The notes under the pieces are model-generated. The model did not search any database. It saw only the letters and a list, made by a program, of their open reading frames with translations, and was not told where the DNA came from. From positions 1 through 60,424 of the forward strand of contig CAZLKN010000016.1 in NCBI GenBank assembly GCA_964560135.1: 60,424 nt of DNA, given 5' to 3'. Within the stretch, counting starts at the first letter, position 1. Every line of letters starts with the position of its first letter. The DNA comes from CAZLKN01 sp964560135. Lineage in GTDB: Bacteria > Actinomycetota > JAICYB01. Positions 7,171 through 13,928 of this stretch are shown here, in pieces. A program made the translations under genes and the position numbers.

Positions 7171-8234
7171 GGTCTTGGCGGCAGCGGCACAGGCGACTCG
7201 ATCTAGACTTTCGTTTGTGGATCGAGGGTAGTTCCTTGTTTGCGCGCCATCCTCGTTGGTTGGGCGGAGACTCCGCCGTGTCGATTCCTCTTTCGGCCAA
7301 CAAGGTCTTGTGGCTATTCGGAGATACGTTCGTGCCGGCACAGAATGGGGCTGGTCTCCGTGTTATTGAGAATAGCGTAGGAATTCAGGTGGGACGAAAT
7401 CCAGCAACTGCCAACTTTGTCCCGTTCGTGAGAGATGATCCCGATACGGGCGGCGTTGCGGCATTTTTTTCGTTCCCGCGGGAAGGTGAATGGCTGTGGC
7501 CCCTTAGTGCGTTGATTGTGCCCGCTGGGATGCTGTGTTTTTTCATGCGTGCACGAGTCCGAAGCTCTCGCGTAGTTGGTGGTGACCATGGACCATTGGC
7601 CAAGGCGTTGGATAACTTTGAGTTGGTAGGGTGGCGGGCTGCTGTCGTCAGTAACTGGCGCCATTCGCCCGCTGAGTGGGCTGTCGAGTGGATTCAAAGT
7701 CGCGATATTGGTCCATGGGAGCTGGTTGGGACGGGACTCATCGCGTCAGGCGATTGGGTTTACGGTTATACGTGGGCACCTGGCGCTAGGGGGTGCGCTA
7801 GATGGCCCCTACACTTGCCCGTTGGGCGGGGTTTGGGGTGCATTGAGTACTGGAGTGAGGAGATGAAAACGTGGACGGGGGATGCATCGTCCGCGAGTGT
7901 CATATTCGAGGGGGCAATGCCAGAGATGTCGATTCACTGGTCACGTGGTGGCGATCGTCTGATCCAGGTAGAATCGGTGGATCTCGAAGGCGGGCTCAGA
8001 ATTCGCGGAGCGACTCAACCACAAGGACCATGGGTAGAAATTGGTACGGGCTGCGTTCCGGGCGCGCTTTTGTCTGATTACACCTATGTCTATGCGGCCA
8101 AGGCTCACTCGCACCTATCTACGGGCAAACAGTTGGTGGTGAGTGTCGTCGTGAACGCTAATGACCCTCTGGGGGTTATTTTTGATTCGTCGATATATAT
8201 GCCGCAGTTCTTGCTTTGTCCCTTCAAGTACTAA
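7155..8234 (+). CDS. Beta-propeller protein of DUF4185 / glycosidase-like type
   Basis: The 359-residue protein begins with the family-like block WLGGDSAVSIPL, then LWLFGDTFV. In DUF4185 and related five-bladed propellers this is where the fold opens with an acidic residue in the central cavity. Repeated tryptophan-rich strand segments follow to the end. There is no clear signal peptide, although many relatives are secreted. The ATG at 7155 overlaps the transferase gene by 16 bases; an upstream TTG at 7104 is less likely. As the last gene of the cluster it may act on or bind the product, but its substrate is unknown. Confidence 0.6.
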   Translation: MDWLLRSWRQRHRRLDLDFRLWIEGSSLFARHPRWLGGDSAVSIPLSANKVLWLFGDTFVPAQNGAGLRVIENSVGIQVGRNPATANFVPFVRDDPDTGGVAAFFSFPREGEWLWPLSALIVPAGMLCFFMRARVRSSRVVGGDHGPLAKALDNFELVGWRAAVVSNWRHSPAEWAVEWIQSRDIGPWELVGTGLIASGDWVYGYTWAPGARGCARWPLHLPVGRGLGCIEYWSEEMKTWTGDASSASVIFEGAMPEMSIHWSRGGDRLIQVESVDLEGGLRIRGATQPQGPWVEIGTGCVPGALLSDYTYVYAAKAHSHLSTGKQLVVSVVVNANDPLGVIFDSSIYMPQFLLCPFKY

Positions 8235-8335
8235 TAGTCTTCGGTCGGCACGTCAGGACTGGGGTGATTGTATTCGCCTCCTGTAGCGCCTCATAAGTTC
8301 CGTGACACGGCAGTAGGGGTCGTTATGCTTTGGTC

Positions 8336-8410
8336 ATGTACGTTGCGTTAGCGTCTCCCAAGGTCAGTGCCAAGGACAGCAATCGGCTGGAGATGCTTGT
8401 GCGGTCTCGG
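8336..8410 (+). pseudogene. N-terminal scrap, possibly an IS630-type transposase
   Basis: An ATG-started frame of 25 codons reads MYVALASPKVSAKDSNRLEM and continues LVRSR until it meets the left end of the old IS3 element at 8411. The pattern resembles the start of actinobacterial IS630-family transposases. The continuation is not found on the far side of the IS3 element at 12215, so the rest was lost. The remaining bases 8235-8335 hold nothing I can name. Confidence 0.3.
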
Positions 8411-8448
8411 TGAGGGGTCCCCGGTTATCGGCCCACCCAGCATGAGAG

Positions 8449-8700
8449 TCATGCCGGTTGCTTCTCGGTCCTGAGCATCTGAGCGTAGACGGCCGAGGCC
8501 AACCTACCCAGCGAGCTGTGCCACCGGTGCGTGTTGTACTTGATCCTCCAGTCCTCGATCATCACCTTCGCCTTGAGCAGCGGCGCGAACTGCTCAGTGG
8601 AGAGCAACTCGTAGCGGATGGTTCCGCAGAACGACTCGACGAACGGGTTCTCCCATGGCGCGCCGGGCTCGATGTAGCTGGTTCCGACGCCTGAGAACCG
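8449..8700 (-). pseudogene. C-terminal part of old IS3 OrfB transposase
   Basis: The minus strand reads RFSGVGTSYIEPGAPWENPF and VESFCGTIRYELL, then ends in LRTEKQPA. This is nearly the same as the C-terminus of the younger copy at 9.7-9.9 kb. It includes the final catalytic glutamate of the DDE triad (NPFVESF). The N-terminal part of the same protein is found beyond the inserted element, at 9963-10540. A one-base shift at the junction shows the gene was already frameshifted, or was damaged later. Confidence 0.8.
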
Positions 8701-8710
8701 GGCACCAGTC

Positions 8711-8714
8711 GCGG
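8711..8714 (+). repeat. Left target-site duplication of the inner IS3 (GCGG)
   Basis: GCGG stands directly before the left terminal TGAGGTGACCCC and is repeated at 9959-9962 directly after the right terminal. Three to five bases is the usual duplication for the IS3 family. Confidence 0.65.
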
Positions 8715-8793
8715 TGAGGTGACCCCCTGGTGTCGGTCCAACCGGTGAGAGTCTTTGTTGCCCGTGAGGCGGGCAGGAGGGAGGATCACCGAG

Positions 8794-9303
8794 ATGAAGG
8801 GACGCAAGCACACGCCCGATCAGATCATCCGGAAGCTTCGCGAGGCCGATCGGCTGTTGGGTGAGGGCCGGGAGGTGGCCGAGGTCGCGAAGCATCTGGA
8901 GGTTTCCGAGGCGACGTTGGCGCGGTGGCGAGCGCAGTACGGGGGCTTGAAGGCCGACGACGCCAAGCTGCTCAAGGAGCTGCAGCGGGAGAACGGCCGG
9001 CTGAAGCGGATCGCGGCCGACAAGGAGTTGGAGATCGACGCGTTGCGGGAGATCTCGAAGGGAAACTTCTGGGCCCGTCGCGGCGCAGGGCCGCGGTCCG
9101 GATGTTGCAGGACCGCAAGGGGCTGTCGGAGCGGCGGGCATGCCGGATCGTCGGTCAGTATCGGTCGACGCAACGACACCAGGTCGCGGAGGAGGCCGCT
9201 GATTCATGGTTGCGTGCGGAGGTGCGGGCCTTCGCCCGCAAGCATCCTCGGTGGGGTCATCGGATGGCCTGGCGTCACCTGCGCGATCAGGGTCGGGTGG
9301 TGA
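8794..9303 (+). CDS. IS3 OrfA (HTH, leucine-zipper), natural end probably near 9070
   Basis: OrfA starts at ATG 8794 (MKGRKHTPDQIIRKLREADR) behind AGGAGGG-like purines. Its helix-turn-helix (VAEVAKHLEVSEATLARWRA) is followed by a leucine-heptad region (LKELQRENGRLKRIAADKEL) as in IS3-family OrfA. In the old relative the frame stops at a TGA just after the conserved ENF. Here that codon is TGG, so the frame runs on to 9303 through meaningless residues. The functional part is about 92 residues. It binds the ends and supplies the N-terminus of the fused transposase. Confidence 0.75.
   Translation: MKGRKHTPDQIIRKLREADRLLGEGREVAEVAKHLEVSEATLARWRAQYGGLKADDAKLLKELQRENGRLKRIAADKELEIDALREISKGNFWARRGAGPRSGCCRTARGCRSGGHAGSSVSIGRRNDTRSRRRPLIHGCVRRCGPSPASILGGVIGWPGVTCAIRVGW
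9060..9066 (+). promoter_or_regulatory. Programmed -1 frameshift heptamer (G_GGA_AAC)
   Basis: In the OrfA reading frame the codons are AAG GGA AAC, which makes the canonical slippery heptamer G_GGA_AAC at 9060-9066. A -1 shift here leads exactly into the OrfB frame (LLGPSRRRAAVRML). This is the expected way IS3-family elements make the OrfAB transposase. I have not evaluated a downstream pseudoknot. Confidence 0.7.
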
Positions 9304-9920
9304 ACCGGAAGCGGGTGCAGCGTCTGTGGCGTGAGGAGGGCCTGCGGGTCCCGCAGCGGTCCCGCAAGCGCGCTCGGGTGGGGATCTCGACCATCCCCGC
9401 TGATCGGCTGCGCGCCGAAGCCCTGGATCAGGTGTGGGCGTTGGACTTCCAGCACGACGAGACCGCTGACGGTCGACCGTTGCGGCTGCTGCACATCGTC
9501 GACGAGCATTCGCGGGAGGCCTTGAAGATCGTCGTCGAACGCCACATCAGCGCCGACGACACCGTGAAGGCGTTGGAGGCCGTGGTGGCCCAGCGGGGCC
9601 GGGCGCCGGTGTTCATCCGCTGCGATAACGGCCCCGAACTCACCGCCCACGCCCTGCGGGACTGGCGTCGATTCTCCGGGGTAGCGACCAGCTACATCGA
9701 GCCTGGGGCGCCGTGGGAGAACCCGTTCGTGGAATCGTTCTGCGGCACCATCCGCTACGAGCTGCTGTCCGTGGAGCTGTTCGGGTCCCTGCTCGAGGCC
9801 AAGGTCATGATCGAGGACTGGAGGCACACCTACAACACGATGCGATGGCACAGTTCGCTCGGCGGGATGGCCCCGGCCGTCTACACTCAGATGCTCAGGA
9901 CGGAAAAACAACCGGCATGA
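9066..9920 (+). CDS. IS3 OrfB, DDE integrase-type transposase
   Basis: The frame entered by the -1 shift gives about 284 residues. It contains an HTH_21-like region (KHPRWGHRMAWRHLRDQG) and an rve integrase core with catalytic residues in VWALDFQ (D), IRCDNGPEL (D) and ENPFVESF (E). An internal ATG at 9102 could start OrfB alone. No stop or frameshift interrupts the catalytic core, so the copy may be active. The ends lie close by: the stop at 9920 is 38 bases from the right terminus. Confidence 0.85.
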   Translation, partial: LLGPSRRRAAVRMLQDRKGLSERRACRIVGQYRSTQRHQVAEEAADSWLRAEVRAFARKHPRWGHRMAWRHLRDQGRVVNRKRVQRLWREEGLRVPQRSRKRARVGISTIPADRLRAEALDQVWALDFQHDETADGRPLRLLHIVDEHSREALKIVVERHISADDTVKALEAVVAQRGRAPVFIRCDNGPELTAHALRDWRRFSGVATSYIEPGAPWENPFVESFCGTIRYELLSVELFGSLLEAKVMIEDWRHTYNTMRWHSSLGGMAPAVYTQMLRTEKQPA

Positions 9921-9958
9921 CTCTCATACCGGGCGGACCGATCTCCGGGGACCCCTCA

Positions 9959-9962
9959 GCGG
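9959..9962 (+). repeat. Right target-site duplication of the inner IS3 (GCGG)
   Basis: This is the second copy of GCGG directly after the right terminus CCCCTCA of the inner element, matching 8711-8714. Confidence 0.65.
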
Positions 9963-10540
9963 AGGGCTTGGGCGGTGAGCTCTGGGTCGTTGTCACATCT
10001 GATGAACGCAGGCGCCCAGCCGCGTGCGGCCACCATCGCCTCTAGGGCTCGCACGATGTCGCCTGCGCTGATGTGCCGCTCGACCACGATCTTCAGGCTT
10101 CCCTGGAGTGCTCGTCGACGATGTGCGGCAACCACAGCGGCCGGCCATCGGCGGTCTCGTCGTGCTGGAAGTCCAACGCCCACACGTGATCCAGCCCGTC
10201 GTCCCGGAGCCGGTTTGGCCGTCACCGTCGACACACCTACCCGGACCCGCTTCCGTGCCCGCTGCACCGCCCGAAGACCCTCCTCACGCCACAGCCGCTG
10301 GACCTTCTTAGGGTTCACCGACCAACCCAGGTCACGCAGATGACGCGAGGCCATCCGATGACCCCACCGAGGATGCTTGCGGGAGAAGACCCGCAGTTCG
10401 CGTCGCAGGACCTCGTCCCCGCGGCCTCGCACGACCTGGTCGGTGCTGACCCACGCTCTAGCATGCCCGCCGCTCCGACAGCCCCTTGCGGTCCTGAAGC
10501 ATCCGGGCCGCGGCTCGGCGACGCGACGGGCTCAGAAGTT
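9963..10540 (-). pseudogene. N-terminal part of old IS3 OrfB transposase, frameshifted
   Basis: The minus strand reads VFSRKHPRWGHRMASRHLRD, then VQRLWREEGLRA, KIVVERHISAGDIVRALEAM and IRCDNDPELTAQALR. These match the younger OrfB segment by segment but in changing frames around 10.1-10.3 kb. The first catalytic aspartate region is disrupted and the DNGPE motif is changed to DNDPE. The segment begins at about 10540, where the IS110-like element interrupts it. Its continuation is at 8449-8700. Confidence 0.78.
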
Positions 10541-10543
10541 TTC

Positions 10544-11869
10544 AGTGATGAGAATAAGGGGTGATGTCCAGGGTCGGTGCCGGACCTGACCGACCCGCAA
10601 GTCTCCTGACCTCCGGTTGGGGTGTTCTGCGCAAGGACCTGTCGATCCAGCATCGATTCTCGGGCGTCTCGTCGGTGATCGAAACTCGTGGGGGTGTCAC
10701 CCGCGGCGTGACTTGATAGGAGTTCGAACCTCAGCTGGTGTCCCATCACTGGCCTGGCCGCCTGCCCGCCACGCCCAGAATCGAGAAGGACCAAGGACAT
10801 GACTGATGCAGTGATCGGTGGAGTGGACACGCACAGCGCCGTCCATCATGCGGCGGCCATCGACACCACCGGCCAGATGCTCGGCACAGCGGAGTTCCCG
10901 GCAACGCCATCCGGCTATGAGCAGCTGCAGGGATGGCTCGAATCTCACGGCGTGATCGTCGCCGTCGGCGTGGAAGGAACTGGCGCCTACGGGGCTGGCC
11001 TTGCCCGCCATCTGCACGCAGCCGGGATCGAGGTCGTCGAAGTTCCCCGCCCCAACCGCCAGCAGCGGCGCCTCCGCGGCAAGTCCGACGCCCTGGACGC
11101 CGAAGCCGCCACCCCGCGCCGTCCTGGCCGGCATCGCGACCATCCGCCCCAAGCTCGCAGACGGCCCCATCGAGGCGATCCGGAACCTCCGCGTGGTCCG
11201 TCTCGGAGCCATCAAGGCAAAGACCGCTGCCACCAACACCCTCCGATCGATGATCATCACGCTCCCGAGCCGCTCCGGTCACAGCTCCCCGCCCACGGCC
11301 TGCCGAACAAGATCATCGACGCCTGCTCCAAGCTCCGACCCGACCCCCACCGGATTCACGAGCCTCTCCATGACACGAAAGCCGCCCTCCGCAGCATCGC
11401 CCAGCGCGCTCGAGCGCTCCGCGACGAGATCAAGACCCTCGACCATCAACTCGCGGCGCTCCTCCGCGCCTACGCCCCAAACACACTCGACGTCTTCGCC
11501 ATGGGACCCGACACCGTCGCCGCGCTCCTGGTCACCATCGGTGACAACCCCGACCGCCTTCGCTCCGAAGCCGCGTTCGCCCGCCTCTGCGGCGTCGCCC
11601 CTATCCCTGCTTCATCCGGCAAGACCACAAGACACCGCCTCCATCGCGGAGGTGACCGATCCGCCAACCGCGCCCTCCACCATCGCCGTCATCGTCCGAC
11701 TCCGCTACTACGCCCGCACACGCGCCTACGTCCAACGCCGCACCGCCGAAGGTCGAACGAAACTCGAGATCATCCGCTGCCTCAAGCGCTACCTCGCGCG
11801 CGAGATCTACCGCACCCTACGCAGCGACTACCAAGCCCTCACCAGCCCGATTTGATCTATAGGAGCGTC
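10544..11869 (+). mobile_element. IS110-family element inserted into the old IS3 (approximate ends)
   Basis: The OrfA-OrfB junction of the old IS3 can be rebuilt by joining the sequence left of 10544 (CAGAAGTTTTC) to that right of about 11870 (CTCCGCGATCTCCCG). The join has the same length as the matching stretch in the younger IS3. The removed segment of about 1326 bases contains an IS110-type transposase gene, about 255 bases of 5' non-coding DNA and a very short 3' end. There are no inverted ends, as expected for this family. A two-base TC ambiguity remains at the ends. Confidence 0.7.
10799..11855 (+). pseudogene. IS110-family transposase, broken by frameshifts
   Basis: The gene starts at ATG 10799 with the RuvC-like N-terminus GVDTHSAVHHAAAID and continues to KSDALDAEAA near 11110. 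It then shifts frame (LAGIATIRPKLADGPIEAIR), shifts back near 11265 (EPLRSQL to PNTLDVFAMGPDTVAALLVT), and holds the C-terminal transposase_20 motif PIPASSGK and HRGGDRSANRALH near 11.6 kb. It shifts again at about 11690 to end in YLAREIYRTLRSDYQ at 11855. At least three frame changes make it non-functional unless they are assembly errors. Family members use a DEDD catalytic set. Confidence 0.78.
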
Positions 11870-11870
11870 C

Positions 11871-12135
11871 TCCGCGATCTCCCGCAACGCGTCAATCTCA
11901 AGCTCCTTGTCAGCGACGATCCGCTTCAACCGGGCGTTCTCCCGCTGAAGCTCCTTCAGCCGCTTCGCGTCGTCGGCTTTCAACCCCCCGTACTGAGCGC
12001 GCCAGCGTGCCAACGTCGCCTCCGACACCTCCAGATGCTTGGCTACCTCAGCGAGCTCACGCCCTCACCCAGGAGCCGGTCAGCCTCGCGTAGCTTGCGG
12101 ATGATCTGATCCGGTGTATGCCTGCCTCCCTTCAC
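11871..12135 (-). pseudogene. OrfA remnant of the old IS3
   Basis: The minus strand starts at GTG 12135 with a sequence like MKGGRHTPDQIIRKLREADR. After LLGEG it loses frame through a small deletion compared with the younger OrfA. It returns to a matching frame as SEATLARWRAQYGGLKADDA and ends at ALREIAED, where the IS110-like element cuts in. It belongs to the same dead element as the OrfB pieces to the left. Confidence 0.78.
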
Positions 12136-12313
12136 CTCGATGATCCTCCGTCCTGCCCGTCCATCGGGCAACAAGGACTCTCACCGGTTGGACCGACACC
12201 GGGGGGTCACCTCAGCCCGACCGGATTCTGTACGAGAAGCTGGGCCTTGCCTACATACGGCGAGGCCACGTCCAATATGTCACGCCGTAATGCTGCCGGT
12301 GAACGCTGTCGGT

Positions 12314-12404
12314 AAGCGGCTTGAGGGAAAACCTCACGAGCCGTTCGATGGGGGGGGGTGGAGGAAATGCATCGACTTCGGTCGGAGGCGCGCCTCTCCC
12401 CTAC
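12314..12404 (+). ncRNA. Group II intron 3' end (domain V and part of domain VI)
   Basis: A hairpin at 12314-12346 has the layout of group II intron domain V. The catalytic triad AGC (12315-12317) is paired with GUU (12343-12345) including the G-U pair. A lower helix is followed by a two-base CG bulge (12337-12338), then a five-pair upper helix capped by GAAAA. The typical GTTCGATG-GGGGG follows, and a partly complementary CCTCTCCCCTAC ends near 12404, as in domain VI. The terminal loop is one base longer and the lower helix slightly shorter than canonical. No reverse transcriptase gene is present, so this is a truncated relic. Confidence 0.6.
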
Positions 12405-12506
12405 CGTACCGCGCACGTCCGGTTCGGAGGTGCAGGGCAGAGAAACGGACCCACGGAAACGTGAGCACCGCGCTCCGCCCCGACCCTACCGTTCGCGGGG
12501 GGCACC

Positions 12507-12680
12507 CACCATCCGTCGAACCTGCTGCTCTTGTGCGTCATCTGCCGTCAGATCAAGGTCCATCGTCACGGCTGGCGGGTCGTGGGCGACGCCGAAGGAA
12601 GGGGCACCTGGATCGGTCCGGACGGGGCTGTGTACCGTCCGTCGCCCGTCAGCCGACGCGCCCGATCACCGGGGGCCTGA
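12507..12680 (+). pseudogene. C-terminal fragment resembling an HNH endonuclease
   Basis: In the frame ending at TGA 12678 the sequence reads NLLLLCVICRQIKVHRHGW followed by RVVGDAEG and GPDGAVYRPSP. This resembles the tail of DUF222/13E12-type HNH proteins (NLxLLCxxHHxxVHxxGW then xxxPDGRxxxxxP). The first histidine of the HH pair is replaced and the N-terminal nine tenths is absent. It lies just after the group II intron relic. DUF222-like N-terminal sequence occurs at the right edge of the window. Confidence 0.45.
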
Positions 12681-12698
12681 GGCCGGCGCACGCCGGCC
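12681..12698. terminator. Perfect 8-base inverted repeat
   Basis: GGCCGGCG, two bases, then CGCCGGCC lies between the HNH fragment and the convergent uxuA-like gene. It may act as a transcription barrier but has no T-run. The rest of 12699-12933 contains no gene I can support. Confidence 0.3.
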
Positions 12699-12933
12699 GA
12701 AGAATCGCCGAACAACCTTCACGCGAAAAGCCGATGGCTCGAACAACCCACCGGCGATGCACGCGGCTGTCTTCGCCTTCGCCATGTCCGCATACCGGGA
12801 ACCGGCAGCGCGGAACCCATCGCGGACCGGTTCACAGGCGCAGAGGGCCACGCAGCCGCGAACCTCACCGGATCGGGTTGACCCAGAAATCCCAAAGGGC
12901 GAACAGGATCAAGAACCCGACAAGAGGCGAACC

Positions 12934-13926
12934 TCAAGACTGCCTACTCTGACCCGCTACCTGGGCGTAGGCGGCTTCCCGGAGACCCGTGATGTAGCCG
13001 ACGGCGAACAGCCGTCCGAGGGCGCCGTAGCCGGGGATGTCCACGGTCTCGCCGTCCAGCGTGGGGACGTGGTCGGAGCGCAGCACGCCGTCGAATCCGA
13101 TGTCCCGATAGGCGCGCATGCACGCGAGCATGTCCGTCTGGCCCTCGTCGTGGAAGGTCTCCTCGAAGCTGGTGACGTCCCCACGCACGTCCCGGAAGTG
13201 GACGAAGTGGATCCGGCCCCGCTCCCCGAAGCGGCGGATCGCCGCGGGGACGTCGTCGGTCATGAGGGCCACGTTGCCCTGGCAGAAGGTGATCCCGTTG
13301 TACTCGCTCGGCACCAGCTCCGCCGCGCGCTGGAGCGCGTCGAGGCTGCGGATGATGCGGGCGACTCCCCGGATCGGGGACAGCGGCGGATCGTCGGGAT
13401 GCAACGCGAGCCGCACCCCCGCCTCCTCGGCCACCGGCACCACCCGGCGCAGGAAGTACTCCAGGTTCTCCCAGAGGTGGTCCTCGTCCACCGGGTCGAG
13501 GGCCGGGGCCTGCTCGACATCGGACAGATCGAACCTCGTCACGAGGGCGCCGCCGCGGCCCCGGGCCGTCATCGACGTCCGGGTCCAGTTGAACACGGCC
13601 ATGAAGTTCCAGCAGATGACGGGGATCCCGAGGGCGCCCATGTTCCGCAGGAGCGTGCAGAACCACTCGATCTCCTCGTCGCGGCCCTCGGCCCCCAGGC
13701 GGATCCGGTCCATGGGCGGGCTGGCCTCGATCACCGCGAGCGTGAACCCGGCGTCCTCGTAGCTCTTCTTGAGGTGGAGCAGCGGGGCGAATGCCCAGGG
13801 GGGCTCGGCCCCCGGCCTCACCCCCGGCAGGATCCCCACGGCGTGCTCGACGCCGGCCTGCCGCATGAGCGTCCCCAGCCGCCCGGGTTCGGGAGGAAGC
13901 CATTCGGCGATCTGGATCATGCCCAT
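12934..13926 (-). CDS. uxuA: Mannonate dehydratase (UxuA-like)
   Basis: The 330-residue protein is a TIM-barrel of the xylose-isomerase-like superfamily. It has blocks typical of D-mannonate dehydratase: CWNFMAVFNWTRT, LHPDDPP, FCQGN, HFVHFRDV and FHDEGQTDM followed by RSDHVPT. Their His, Cys and Asp residues bind the catalytic metal. It converts D-mannonate to 2-dehydro-3-deoxy-D-gluconate in hexuronate breakdown. The gene starts two bases after the stop of the RraA-like gene, so the two form an operon. Length is slightly shorter than the E. coli enzyme, as in many actinobacterial versions. ATG 13920 is an alternative start. Confidence 0.88.
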   Translation of the reverse strand: MGMIQIAEWLPPEPGRLGTLMRQAGVEHAVGILPGVRPGAEPPWAFAPLLHLKKSYEDAGFTLAVIEASPPMDRIRLGAEGRDEEIEWFCTLLRNMGALGIPVICWNFMAVFNWTRTSMTARGRGGALVTRFDLSDVEQAPALDPVDEDHLWENLEYFLRRVVPVAEEAGVRLALHPDDPPLSPIRGVARIIRSLDALQRAAELVPSEYNGITFCQGNVALMTDDVPAAIRRFGERGRIHFVHFRDVRGDVTSFEETFHDEGQTDMLACMRAYRDIGFDGVLRSDHVPTLDGETVDIPGYGALGRLFAVGYITGLREAAYAQVAGQSRQS

Positions 13927-13928
13927 CC

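Larger units (their letters stand above)
8715..9958 (+). mobile_element. IS3-family insertion sequence, nearly intact, 1244 bases
   Basis: The element has imperfect inverted ends (TGAGGTGACCCC on the left; TGAGGGGTCCCC on the complementary strand at the right) and flanking GCGG duplications. It holds an OrfA-OrfB pair joined by a -1 slippery site. It sits inside an older relative of the same family in opposite orientation, so it is the younger insertion. Length and layout fit IS3. Confidence 0.88.
8411..12214 (-). mobile_element. Old IS3-family element, split by two later insertions
   Basis: The ends are TGAGGGGTCCCC at 8411 and, on the other strand, TGAGGTGACCCC ending at 12214. These are the same terminal sequences as the younger copy inside it. 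Removing the younger IS3 plus one duplication (1248 bases) and the IS110-like insertion (about 1326 bases) leaves about 1230 bases, close to the 1244 of the intact relative. Its transposase reads leftward: OrfA at 12135-11871, OrfB from 10540 to 9963 and then 8700 to 8449. It has several frameshifts and is dead. The flanks TCGG and GCCC do not match, so no target duplication is visible. Confidence 0.8.
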
